A stretch of 46,106 bases of DNA. Source: Flavobacteriaceae bacterium. Its GTDB lineage: Bacteria; Bacteroidota; Bacteroidia; Flavobacteriales; Flavobacteriaceae. Each line of letters opens with the position of its first letter. Position 1 is the stretch's first letter. A model generated the notes under the pieces. That model did no database searches, had not been told where the DNA came from, and saw only the letters and a list, made by a program, of their open reading frames with translations. The DNA lies in the NCBI GenBank assembly GCA_002862715.1, contig PKDV01000005.1:1-46106 (forward strand). The letters are read 5' to 3'. The position numbers and the translations under genes were made by a program. Positions 39,161 through 46,106 of the stretch are shown here, one piece after another.

Positions 39161-40126
39161 TTAAAGACTTATCACCATATCATGAATTATATCTTCGATT
39201 TTGATTCCAGCTGTCATTATTTGCTTTGGAAGAATACTTTCTTCGGTTAAGCCAGGAATACTGTTAATTTCAAGAAAATATGCTTTTTCATTTTTATAAA
39301 TAAAGTCAGCTCTACACAAACCTTTCATTCTAAGTAATTGGTGAATTTTTAGGCATATTTTATCTAATTGTTTCTTTTTAAAATCATTAATTCTCGCAGG
39401 AGTTATTTCTTCGGACAGCCCATTGTATTTTGCGTCATAATCAAAAAATTCTTTTTTCGTAACAATTTCAGTAGGGGGTAAGACTAAGGTTTCATTTTTA
39501 TAGTCAATCATACCAACAGAAATTTCTCTCCCATCTATATATTCTTCAATAATTAATTCATCATCATATTTAAAACAATTTTCAACTGATTTTTTCATTT
39601 CTGAAAAGAAATTAATTTTTTCAACACCATAACTACTTCCAGACTTATTAGCTTTTACAAAACATGGTAAGCCAACAAATTTTACTATTTTTTTTAAATC
39701 GTAAGATTGATTTCTTTTTATCAGAATGTTTTTAGAAGCTGTAATACCAAATTTCTTCAAGTAGCTCAATGTTTTAAATTTATCGTAAGTCATTTTTGCA
39801 ACTTCTTGATTCACACCCGTAAAAGGGATGTTTAATTTTTTAAGTTTTAATTGTAATTCTCCATTTTCACCTGGAGAACCATGAATGGAGTTAAAAATAA
39901 CATCAAATTCAATTCTCTTCTTTTTATAAAGAAATGTAAAGCTATCTAGGTCGAGTTTAATTTTCTCATCTTTATATTCGACAATCCAATTTTCTTTTGT
40001 CACAATTATTTTTGAAATTTCAAAACTGGCTTTTGAAAGTAACTTTATAACGTTTTCACCACTTTTTATTGAAATATCATGCTCTGAAGTATATCCTCCC
40101 ATTGCCACACCTATATGCTTTTTCAT
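39161..40126 (-). CDS. ddl: D-alanine--D-alanine ligase
   Basis: VAMGGYTSEHDISIKSG, HGSPGENGELQ, EEYIDGREISVG, and LEINSIPGLTEESILPKQ. Confidence 0.96.
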   Translation of the reverse strand: MKKHIGVAMGGYTSEHDISIKSGENVIKLLSKASFEISKIIVTKENWIVEYKDEKIKLDLDSFTFLYKKKRIEFDVIFNSIHGSPGENGELQLKLKKLNIPFTGVNQEVAKMTYDKFKTLSYLKKFGITASKNILIKRNQSYDLKKIVKFVGLPCFVKANKSGSSYGVEKINFFSEMKKSVENCFKYDDELIIEEYIDGREISVGMIDYKNETLVLPPTEIVTKKEFFDYDAKYNGLSEEITPARINDFKKKQLDKICLKIHQLLRMKGLCRADFIYKNEKAYFLEINSIPGLTEESILPKQIMTAGIKIEDIIHDMVISL

Positions 40127-40140
40127 AATACAAATATCAT

Positions 40141-40148
40141 TATTTTTG
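40141..40148 (+). promoter_or_regulatory. Candidate -7 box TATTTTTG upstream of the PASTA gene
   Basis: Exact TAnnTTTG, 7 nt before ATG. Confidence 0.45.
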
Positions 40149-40155
40149 GCTTGGA

Positions 40156-40734
40156 ATGAAGAAAATAAAAAGGTTTGTTAGGTTTATATTCACGTATACT
40201 TTTATCTACAACATGTTCTTAGTATTCATTACAATCTCTTTGCTATCCATGTTATTATTTTTTGGTTTAAATTTTCACACAAGAAATGGAAAAACAATTG
40301 AAGTTCCAGACATTACAAAAAAATCAATTGCTGAGGCACAATTAATATTAAATCAAAAAAAACTAAGATATAACGTAGTTGACTCAACAAGATTTGATCC
40401 TGCTTACTTACCTTTTTCGGTTTTAACTCAAGAACCTGAGGCTGGAGATGAAGTAAAAAAAAATCGAACCATATATATAACATTAAATCCCGCAAATTAT
40501 AATCAAGTAAGAATACCAGATGTCATTCAAACTACTAGACGTTCAGCTGAATCTGTTTTAATTGCTTTAGGCTTTCAAATTGGGGAAATCACATACATAA
40601 ACAATATAGGTAAAGACATGGTACTTCAAATCAGATACAATAATTCTCCAATCTCATCTGGAGAGAAGCTTCCAAAAACATCAAGAATTGATTTAGTACT
40701 AGGAAATGGTAAATCTGAAAAAAAAGTGTTGTGA
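40156..40734 (+). CDS. PASTA-domain membrane protein without kinase domain
   Basis: One N-terminal TM segment followed by PASTA repeats (IEVPDITKKSIAEAQLILNQKKL..., VRIPDVIQTTRRSAESVLIALGF...). Confidence 0.88.
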   Translation: MKKIKRFVRFIFTYTFIYNMFLVFITISLLSMLLFFGLNFHTRNGKTIEVPDITKKSIAEAQLILNQKKLRYNVVDSTRFDPAYLPFSVLTQEPEAGDEVKKNRTIYITLNPANYNQVRIPDVIQTTRRSAESVLIALGFQIGEITYINNIGKDMVLQIRYNNSPISSGEKLPKTSRIDLVLGNGKSEKKVL

Positions 40735-41741
40735 TGTCAGAAGAATTACATGAGCACTATGCTTTTATAGTAGATAAAGGTCAGGCCCCATTGAGAATTG
40801 ATAAGTTTCTAATAAATAGAATTGAAAATGCTACTAGAAATAAAATACAGCAAGCTGCAAGTTTTGGCTCAATCATTGTCAATGGATGTTCAGTAAAATC
40901 AAATTATAGAGTTAAGCCTGATGATAAGATATCAGTAATGTTATCATATCCACCTCATGATAATCTTTTAATACCTGAAGAGATTAAACTTGATATTGTA
41001 TTTGAGGACGAAGAGGTTTTGATAATAAATAAGCCTGCTGGTTTAGTTGTTCACCCTGGTCATGGTAATTACTCAGGAACACTTTTAAATGGCATTTTAT
41101 TTTATTTGGATAAGCTTCCAAAAAACCGCAACAACAGGCCTGGTCTAGTGCATAGAATCGATAAAGACACTTCTGGACTATTGGTTATTGCAAAAACTGA
41201 AACATCAATGATAAATCTTTCAACTCAGTTTCACGACAAAATATCGCAAAGAACTTATACAGCCCTAGTGTGGGGAGATTTAAAAAGTGAATCTGGAACA
41301 ATCAATGAGTTTATAGGTAGAGACAGAAAAAATAGAATGTTGATGACTGTCTTTCCAGACAAAGAATTTGGAAAATATGCAGTTACTCATTATAAAGTCT
41401 TGGAAAGATTTGGTTATGTGACTTTAATTAGTTGTACGCTTGAAACAGGAAGAACACATCAAATACGTGCTCACATGAAGTATATTGGACATACATTATT
41501 TAATGATGTAAGATACGGGGGAGACAAAATTTTAAAGGGAACTACTTTCAACAAGTATAAACAATTTGTTGAAAATTGCTTCAAGACACTTCCAAGACAG
41601 GCATTACACGCAAAAACTTTAGGTTTTATTCATCCTAAATCAAATAAAAAAATTTATTTCAATAGCGATATACCAAATGATTTTTTAGAACTCATTGAAA
41701 AGTGGAGGGCTTATTCCAAACATCAAATTCTACATAAATAA
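40734..41741 (+). CDS. rluD: RluD-type pseudouridine synthase (ORF track start GTG 40731; ATG 40734 favoured)
   Basis: S4 domain at N-terminus; NRPGLVHRIDKDTSGLLVIAKT and LETGRTHQIRAHMKYIGHTLFND. Confidence 0.94.
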   Translation: MSEELHEHYAFIVDKGQAPLRIDKFLINRIENATRNKIQQAASFGSIIVNGCSVKSNYRVKPDDKISVMLSYPPHDNLLIPEEIKLDIVFEDEEVLIINKPAGLVVHPGHGNYSGTLLNGILFYLDKLPKNRNNRPGLVHRIDKDTSGLLVIAKTETSMINLSTQFHDKISQRTYTALVWGDLKSESGTINEFIGRDRKNRMLMTVFPDKEFGKYAVTHYKVLERFGYVTLISCTLETGRTHQIRAHMKYIGHTLFNDVRYGGDKILKGTTFNKYKQFVENCFKTLPRQALHAKTLGFIHPKSNKKIYFNSDIPNDFLELIEKWRAYSKHQILHK

Positions 41742-41755
41742 TAAAAATTCATTTG

Positions 41756-41763
41756 TATTTTTG
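41756..41763 (+). promoter_or_regulatory. Candidate -7 box TATTTTTG upstream of yaaA
   Basis: Exact TAnnTTTG, 14 nt before ATG. Confidence 0.4.
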
Positions 41764-41777
41764 TTTAAAATTGTAAA

Positions 41778-42527
41778 ATGAAAATTTTAATATCACCTGC
41801 AAAATCGTTAGACTATGAATCAAAGGTTCCTACCGAACAACATAGTAATCCGTTCTTTTTAGATAAAGCAGTAAAATTGAACAAATCTCTAAGACAAAAA
41901 AATCCTTTTGAATTACAAGAATTAATGGGAATTTCAGAAAAATTAGCCAATATTAATTGGAGTAGAAACCAATCATTTTGTACACCTTTTAATAAATCCA
42001 ACTCAAGGCAGGCAGTTTTTGCATTTAATGGAGATGTATATTCGGGACTTGACGCATATAATATTAAAGATTATGGACAAGATAAATTAAGAATTTTATC
42101 AGGACTCTATGGAATTTTAAAACCACTTGATTTAATTCAACCATACAGACTAGAGATGGGTACTAAATTTGGTATTGAAGGTCATAAGACACTTTATTCA
42201 TTTTGGAAGGATGACTTAACAAAATTTCTAAAAACTGAACTTATTGATTCCGAAATTGTTGTTAACCTTGCAAGTAAGGAATATTCTGATGCAATTAATT
42301 TCAATTTACTTGAATCAAATGTTATTACTCCAATTTTTAAAGACTTTAAAAATGGAAAATATAAAATTATTTCATTCTACGCTAAAAAGGCAAGAGGTTT
42401 AATGTCAAAGTATCTGATTGAAAACAAATCTAATTCATTAAATGATATTTTAGCTTTTAATGCTTCGGGATACTCGTACAGCGAATCAGAAACATTTGAT
42501 TCAAATCAACCGGTATTTGTTAGGTGA
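41778..42527 (+). CDS. yaaA: YaaA-family (peroxide stress) protein
   Basis: MKILISPAKSLDYES, AFNGDVYSGLDA, LRILSGLYGILKPLDLIQPYRLEMGTK, and ISFYAKKARGLMSKY. Confidence 0.95.
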   Translation: MKILISPAKSLDYESKVPTEQHSNPFFLDKAVKLNKSLRQKNPFELQELMGISEKLANINWSRNQSFCTPFNKSNSRQAVFAFNGDVYSGLDAYNIKDYGQDKLRILSGLYGILKPLDLIQPYRLEMGTKFGIEGHKTLYSFWKDDLTKFLKTELIDSEIVVNLASKEYSDAINFNLLESNVITPIFKDFKNGKYKIISFYAKKARGLMSKYLIENKSNSLNDILAFNASGYSYSESETFDSNQPVFVR

Positions 42528-42532
42528 GTTTA

Positions 42533-42551
42533 ATAATTAGTTTTTAATTAT
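42533..42551. terminator. AT-rich hairpin ATAATTA-GTTTT-TAATTAT at the yaaA/NTF2-like convergent end
   Basis: Perfect 7-bp inverted repeat. Same core as at 5646 and 43106. Confidence 0.4.
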
Positions 42552-43062
42552 CTGTTTCTTCTTCAATAACAGATTGATTGTATTGATTAAGGTTAATTAT
42601 TTTCCCATCCTGAACAAAAAACCAAACATTTGCATTAAACTTTCCATCGTTTTCACCGTCCTCGTATGAAACATTATATAATGCATTTACATATTCACCA
42701 CCAATATCTGGTGCAATATCAACAGAAAAGGCATACGTAAGGTCCCATTTCATAGTTGCATTACTTGCGATTAAAATTGAATCCCTTCGTTTGTTTAGTT
42801 CTATAAATTGTGATAAATCATTTTTTTCACCAGACCCATAGGTAAATGAGGCAGAATCGGCAAAAATAGTTGAATATTCATCATAATTTTTTGTAGCAGA
42901 CAATGAATCAAATTTCTTTACCACATCAATTGCATCCTCTGTACCCAAAAAGTATTTATATTCATTACCATCTAAGCCAGTAACAAAACCAACAGAACGT
43001 TCAGTATTTTGGCAGGATATAAGAAATAGTGAAAATAGTATGTAAACAGTTAATTTTTTCAT
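42544..43062 (-). CDS. NTF2-like (SnoaL-like) lipoprotein of unknown function
   Basis: Signal peptide with LISCQN lipobox; KFDSLSATKNYDEYSTIFADSASFTYGSGEK.. pattern. Confidence 0.68.
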   Translation of the reverse strand: MKKLTVYILFSLFLISCQNTERSVGFVTGLDGNEYKYFLGTEDAIDVVKKFDSLSATKNYDEYSTIFADSASFTYGSGEKNDLSQFIELNKRRDSILIASNATMKWDLTYAFSVDIAPDIGGEYVNALYNVSYEDGENDGKFNANVWFFVQDGKIINLNQYNQSVIEEETDN

Positions 43063-43101
43063 AAAAAAGTAAATTTAAATTGAATAACATAAAATTAACT
43101 T

Positions 43102-43124
43102 AAAAAATTAGTTTTTAATTTTTT
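43102..43124 (-). terminator. AT-rich hairpin at the trpA 3' end (putative trp operon terminator)
   Basis: Minus strand AAAAATTA-AAAAC-TAATTTTT, overlapping the trpA stop codon and ending in a T run. Confidence 0.45.
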
Positions 43125-43872
43125 TTATGAAATTTTTTATGGAATCTATATCATTATCCTCAATATATTTAATAAAAGCTGAGCCTATTATAGCCCCATC
43201 TGAAAAACTTATTGCTGATTTGTAGGTTTTAGAATTACTAATTCCAAATCCTACCATAAGTTTGTTGTTCAAATTTAATTTTGAAATTCGTTTAAAATAT
43301 TCTTCTTGCAAATTAGAAAATTCATTTTGAGCTCCAGTTGTTGCGGCGCTACTAACCATATAAATGAATCCTTTAGACACTTTGTCAATAAATTTTATTC
43401 TTTTTTCGGATGTTTGAGGTGTAATTAAAAACATATTTAAAATTTGATATTTTTCAAATAAAGCAGAGTATTTTTCTTTAAATATTTCTGCAGGAAGGTC
43501 GGGAATAATTAAACCATCAATTCCAACTTCATTGCATTTTCTACAAAATTCTTCAACACCAAATTGTAATATAGGATTAAAATACCCCATGATTATTAAA
43601 GGAATTTCAATGCTATCTCTAATTTTAATCAGTTGGTTAAAAAGATAGCTGGTTGTCATACCATTATTTAATGCGGTTGCTGAACTTTTCTGAATAGTAG
43701 GACCATCTGCTAGTGGATCAGAAAAAGGAAGACCAATTTCAACCATGTCAACTCCTGAGCTTTGAAGATTGTGGATTATATCAACAGTGTCGTCAACATT
43801 TGGGAAGCCCGCCGTAAAATAAATTGAAAGTAATTTCTTTTTTCCTTTAAATGATTTAATAATTCTATTCAT
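43108..43872 (-). CDS. trpA: Tryptophan synthase alpha subunit
   Basis: YFTAGFPNVDDT, VEIGLPFSDPLADGPTIQKSSATALNNG, and GLIIPDLPAE. Confidence 0.97.
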   Translation of the reverse strand: MNRIIKSFKGKKKLLSIYFTAGFPNVDDTVDIIHNLQSSGVDMVEIGLPFSDPLADGPTIQKSSATALNNGMTTSYLFNQLIKIRDSIEIPLIIMGYFNPILQFGVEEFCRKCNEVGIDGLIIPDLPAEIFKEKYSALFEKYQILNMFLITPQTSEKRIKFIDKVSKGFIYMVSSAATTGAQNEFSNLQEEYFKRISKLNLNNKLMVGFGISNSKTYKSAISFSDGAIIGSAFIKYIEDNDIDSIKNFIKKIKN

Positions 43873-45065
43873 TAGAGTTTAAAATAGTCTATGTATGTGT
43901 CTAAATCTTTATCTCCTCGACCTGAGCAATTAAATAGTAAAACATCTTCTTTTTCAAACTTTCTTACATCAAGAATTGAAAATGCATGAGCAGTCTCAAT
44001 AGCTGGAATGATGCCTTCCATCTGAGAAAGAGCTAATCCCCAATTCATTGCCTCCTTATCTTGAACCGAAATAAATTCAGCTCTACCTGAATCAAAAAGA
44101 TGTGCATGCATTGGGCCTACACCAGGATAATCTAGTCCAGCAGAAATTGAGTAGGGTTCGGTTATTTGACCATCTTGAGTTTGCATGAGTAGAGTCTTAC
44201 TTCCGTGAATTATTCCTATTTTACCTAAAACTGATGTTGCAGCACTTTTTCCAGTTTTAATACCTTGTCCAGCAGCTTCAACTGCGATAATATTTACTCT
44301 TGGATCATCTAAATAGTGATAATATATACCTGCAGCATTACTACCTCCTCCAACGCATGCAATGACATGATCGGGATATTCTCTGCCCTCAAATTCTTTA
44401 AGTTGATATCTACATTCTTCACTAATTACAGATTGAAATCTTGCAACCATATCTGGATAAGGATGTGGTCCCACTACAGAACCAATAATATAATGTGTAT
44501 CTACTGGGTTATTAATCCAATCCCTAATTGCTTCATTAGTCGCATCTTTTAATGTTTTGCTTCCAGAAATAGCTGGTCTAACAGTTGCTCCTAGCATTTT
44601 CATCCTTGCAACATTGGGTGATTGACGTTTTATGTCTAACTCGCCCATATATATGACACAATTTATGCCCGCTAATGCACATACTGTTGCAGTAGCAACT
44701 CCGTGCTGACCAGCACCTGTTTCAGCAATTATTCTCGTTTTACCTAATCTTTTCGCTAGAAGAATTTGACCTATAGTATTATTAATTTTATGTGCTCCAG
44801 TATGGCACAAATCCTCTCTTTTTAAATATATTTTGGTTTGATATTTTTCTGACATTCTTTTTGCATAGTAAAGTGGTGTTGGTCGCCCAACATAATCCTT
44901 TAGTAGTTGTTCGAATTCTCTTTTAAAATTTATTTCTGAAGTCAATTTTATATAGTTTTCCTCCAACTCTTTAATGTTTGGATATAGCATTTCAGGAATA
45001 AATGCACCACCAAATTCTCCATAAAAACCTTTTTTATCAACGTTGTATGATTGTGAAATTTTCAT
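43872..45065 (-). CDS. trpB: Tryptophan synthase beta subunit
   Basis: LKREDLCHTGAHKINNTIGQILLAKRLGK and ACVGGGSNAAGIYYHY. TAATG coupling to trpA. Confidence 0.98.
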   Translation of the reverse strand: MKISQSYNVDKKGFYGEFGGAFIPEMLYPNIKELEENYIKLTSEINFKREFEQLLKDYVGRPTPLYYAKRMSEKYQTKIYLKREDLCHTGAHKINNTIGQILLAKRLGKTRIIAETGAGQHGVATATVCALAGINCVIYMGELDIKRQSPNVARMKMLGATVRPAISGSKTLKDATNEAIRDWINNPVDTHYIIGSVVGPHPYPDMVARFQSVISEECRYQLKEFEGREYPDHVIACVGGGSNAAGIYYHYLDDPRVNIIAVEAAGQGIKTGKSAATSVLGKIGIIHGSKTLLMQTQDGQITEPYSISAGLDYPGVGPMHAHLFDSGRAEFISVQDKEAMNWGLALSQMEGIIPAIETAHAFSILDVRKFEKEDVLLFNCSGRGDKDLDTYIDYFKL

Positions 45066-45670
45066 AACTCTAATTTTTCTTTAAACAATTTTATTAATTC
45101 TGTATTTTTTTCTCCTGGGGAATTTTCAAATTTACTGTTAATGTCTACAGCATGGACAGGTAAATTACTTTTTATAAGTTCTTTGACTTGAAATATATCA
45201 TTTATTCCTATACCACCGCTTATAAAAAAAGGTTTCTCCAATTTATAATTTTTTAATAAAGACCAGTCAAATTTTTTACCATTTCCACCTGGCAGTACTC
45301 CTTTTGAGTCAAATAAAAAATAATCACAAACATCTTCATAACCCTCAAGTTTCGAAAAACAAAACTTTTCATATATGTTAAATGCTTTAATAATTAAAGA
45401 TGAACCTTTCAAGCTGTGGCAATAATCTATTGATTCATTACCATGCAGTTGAACTAAATCAAAATTATTTTTTTTTATTGAATATTTTATTTCACTAATT
45501 GGTGAGTCAACAAAAACACCAACTTTTTTTATTGAATCTGAAATTTTTGGAGTATTACTACTAAACCTTGAGGACTTTTGCCACTTAATGAATCCAACAT
45601 AGTCGATACCTATATCTACCAGATTTGAAACATTTTCAGAAAATTTCATACCACAAACTTTAATTTTCAT
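45062..45670 (-). CDS. trpF: Phosphoribosylanthranilate isomerase
   Basis: MKIKVCGMKFSENV, VQLHGNES, and ISGGIGINDI...HAVDINSKFENSPGEKN. Confidence 0.96.
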   Translation of the reverse strand: MKIKVCGMKFSENVSNLVDIGIDYVGFIKWQKSSRFSSNTPKISDSIKKVGVFVDSPISEIKYSIKKNNFDLVQLHGNESIDYCHSLKGSSLIIKAFNIYEKFCFSKLEGYEDVCDYFLFDSKGVLPGGNGKKFDWSLLKNYKLEKPFFISGGIGINDIFQVKELIKSNLPVHAVDINSKFENSPGEKNTELIKLFKEKLEL

Positions 45671-46106
45671 TTTTTAATCTTTGAATAAATTTATGTGCAG
45701 TAAGTTCTGGATTTAAACTTTTCATGAAATGCTCCCCAATCAAAAAACCATTATAGCCAATGTTTTGCAACTTTTTGATTGAGCTAATATTTGATATTCC
45801 ACTCTCAGATATTTTACAAATATTTTTTGGAATATAATTTGAAATTTTAATACTGTTTTCAATTGAAACAGAAAAATCATTTAAATTTCTGTTATTAACT
45901 CCGATAATACTTACATTCTTTGCTGGTATTTTGTCTAATTCCTCAGCCGTATGAATTTCTAGTAATACTTCAAGGTCGAGATCATTTGCAATTTTAGAAA
46001 ATGATTTTAATTCATCTTTTTTCAAACACGAAGCAATTAGTAAAATTGCATCAGAACCAATTGCTTTTGACTCATATATTTGAAATATATCAACTATGAA
46101 TTCTTT
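45660..46106 (-). CDS. trpC: Indole-3-glycerol phosphate synthase, C-terminal part (5' truncated by window edge)
   Basis: Frame stays open to the window edge (KEFIVDIFQIYESKAIGSDAILLIASCLKKDELKSF...). EVLLEIHTAEELDK, GVNNRNLNDFSV, SESGISN, and FLIGEHFM. Confidence 0.95.
   Translation of the reverse strand, partial: KEFIVDIFQIYESKAIGSDAILLIASCLKKDELKSFSKIANDLDLEVLLEIHTAEELDKIPAKNVSIIGVNNRNLNDFSVSIENSIKISNYIPKNICKISESGISNISSIKKLQNIGYNGFLIGEHFMKSLNPELTAHKFIQRLKNEN

Noticed and set aside
40313-40495. Minus-strand 60-aa ORF inside the PASTA gene
   Set aside because: Antisense shadow; composition reflects the AT-rich coding strand.
1-46106. CRISPR arrays, IS elements, phage genes, restriction-modification or toxin-antitoxin modules
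   Set aside because: No regularly spaced repeats, transposase, integrase, methyltransferase or TA-type gene was seen. Every sizeable sense ORF fits a housekeeping or lineage protein.
43108-46106. Unusual trp gene order
   Set aside because: Transcription order trpC-F-B-A with overlaps is an ordinary trp operon layout. Only the 3' hairpin was kept as a finding.

Overview
The window is a dense, AT-rich chromosomal segment from a Bacteroidota genome, most likely a marine-type Flavobacteriales. This placement rests on gene content and protein style; no search was run. It holds about 44 housekeeping or lineage-typical genes and one tRNA-Val(UAC). No CRISPR array, IS element, prophage or classical defence island is visible. 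Content in order: alaS (partial), DUF4136-like lipoprotein, LysM/glucosaminidase lipoprotein, hemL, metzincin-type metalloprotease, lysS, lipB, large lipoprotein of unknown function, rnhB, putative porin, gltD-gltB, nhaD-folC, tRNA-Val, degenerate zinc-ribbon coiled-coil protein, Nif3-like, lpxK, lipA, Nramp-fold transporter, ECF sigma factor, small Cys4 membrane protein, murB, DUF1573, valS, psd, cdsA, LUD protein, ftsH, rsfS, birA, SRPBCC-like, pyrE, NUDIX, coaD, ddl, PASTA protein, rluD, yaaA, NTF2-like lipoprotein, and trpA-B-F-C (trpC partial). I did not find a clearly new large system. The observations most worth a second look are: (1) a tightly coupled small Cys4 membrane protein / ECF sigma / Nramp-fold transporter cassette, where the transporter lacks the canonical DPGN and MPH motifs; (2) an AT-hairpin 15-mer, AATTAGTTTTTAATT, repeated exactly at three gene 3' ends; (3) TAnnTTTG promoter-like boxes sitting 4-7 nt from start codons, suggesting leaderless or near-leaderless transcripts and explaining several false TTG start calls; (4) pyrE and a NUDIX gene starting on opposite strands from one shared CATG palindrome; (5) a zinc-ribbon family protein that has lost all four cysteines.
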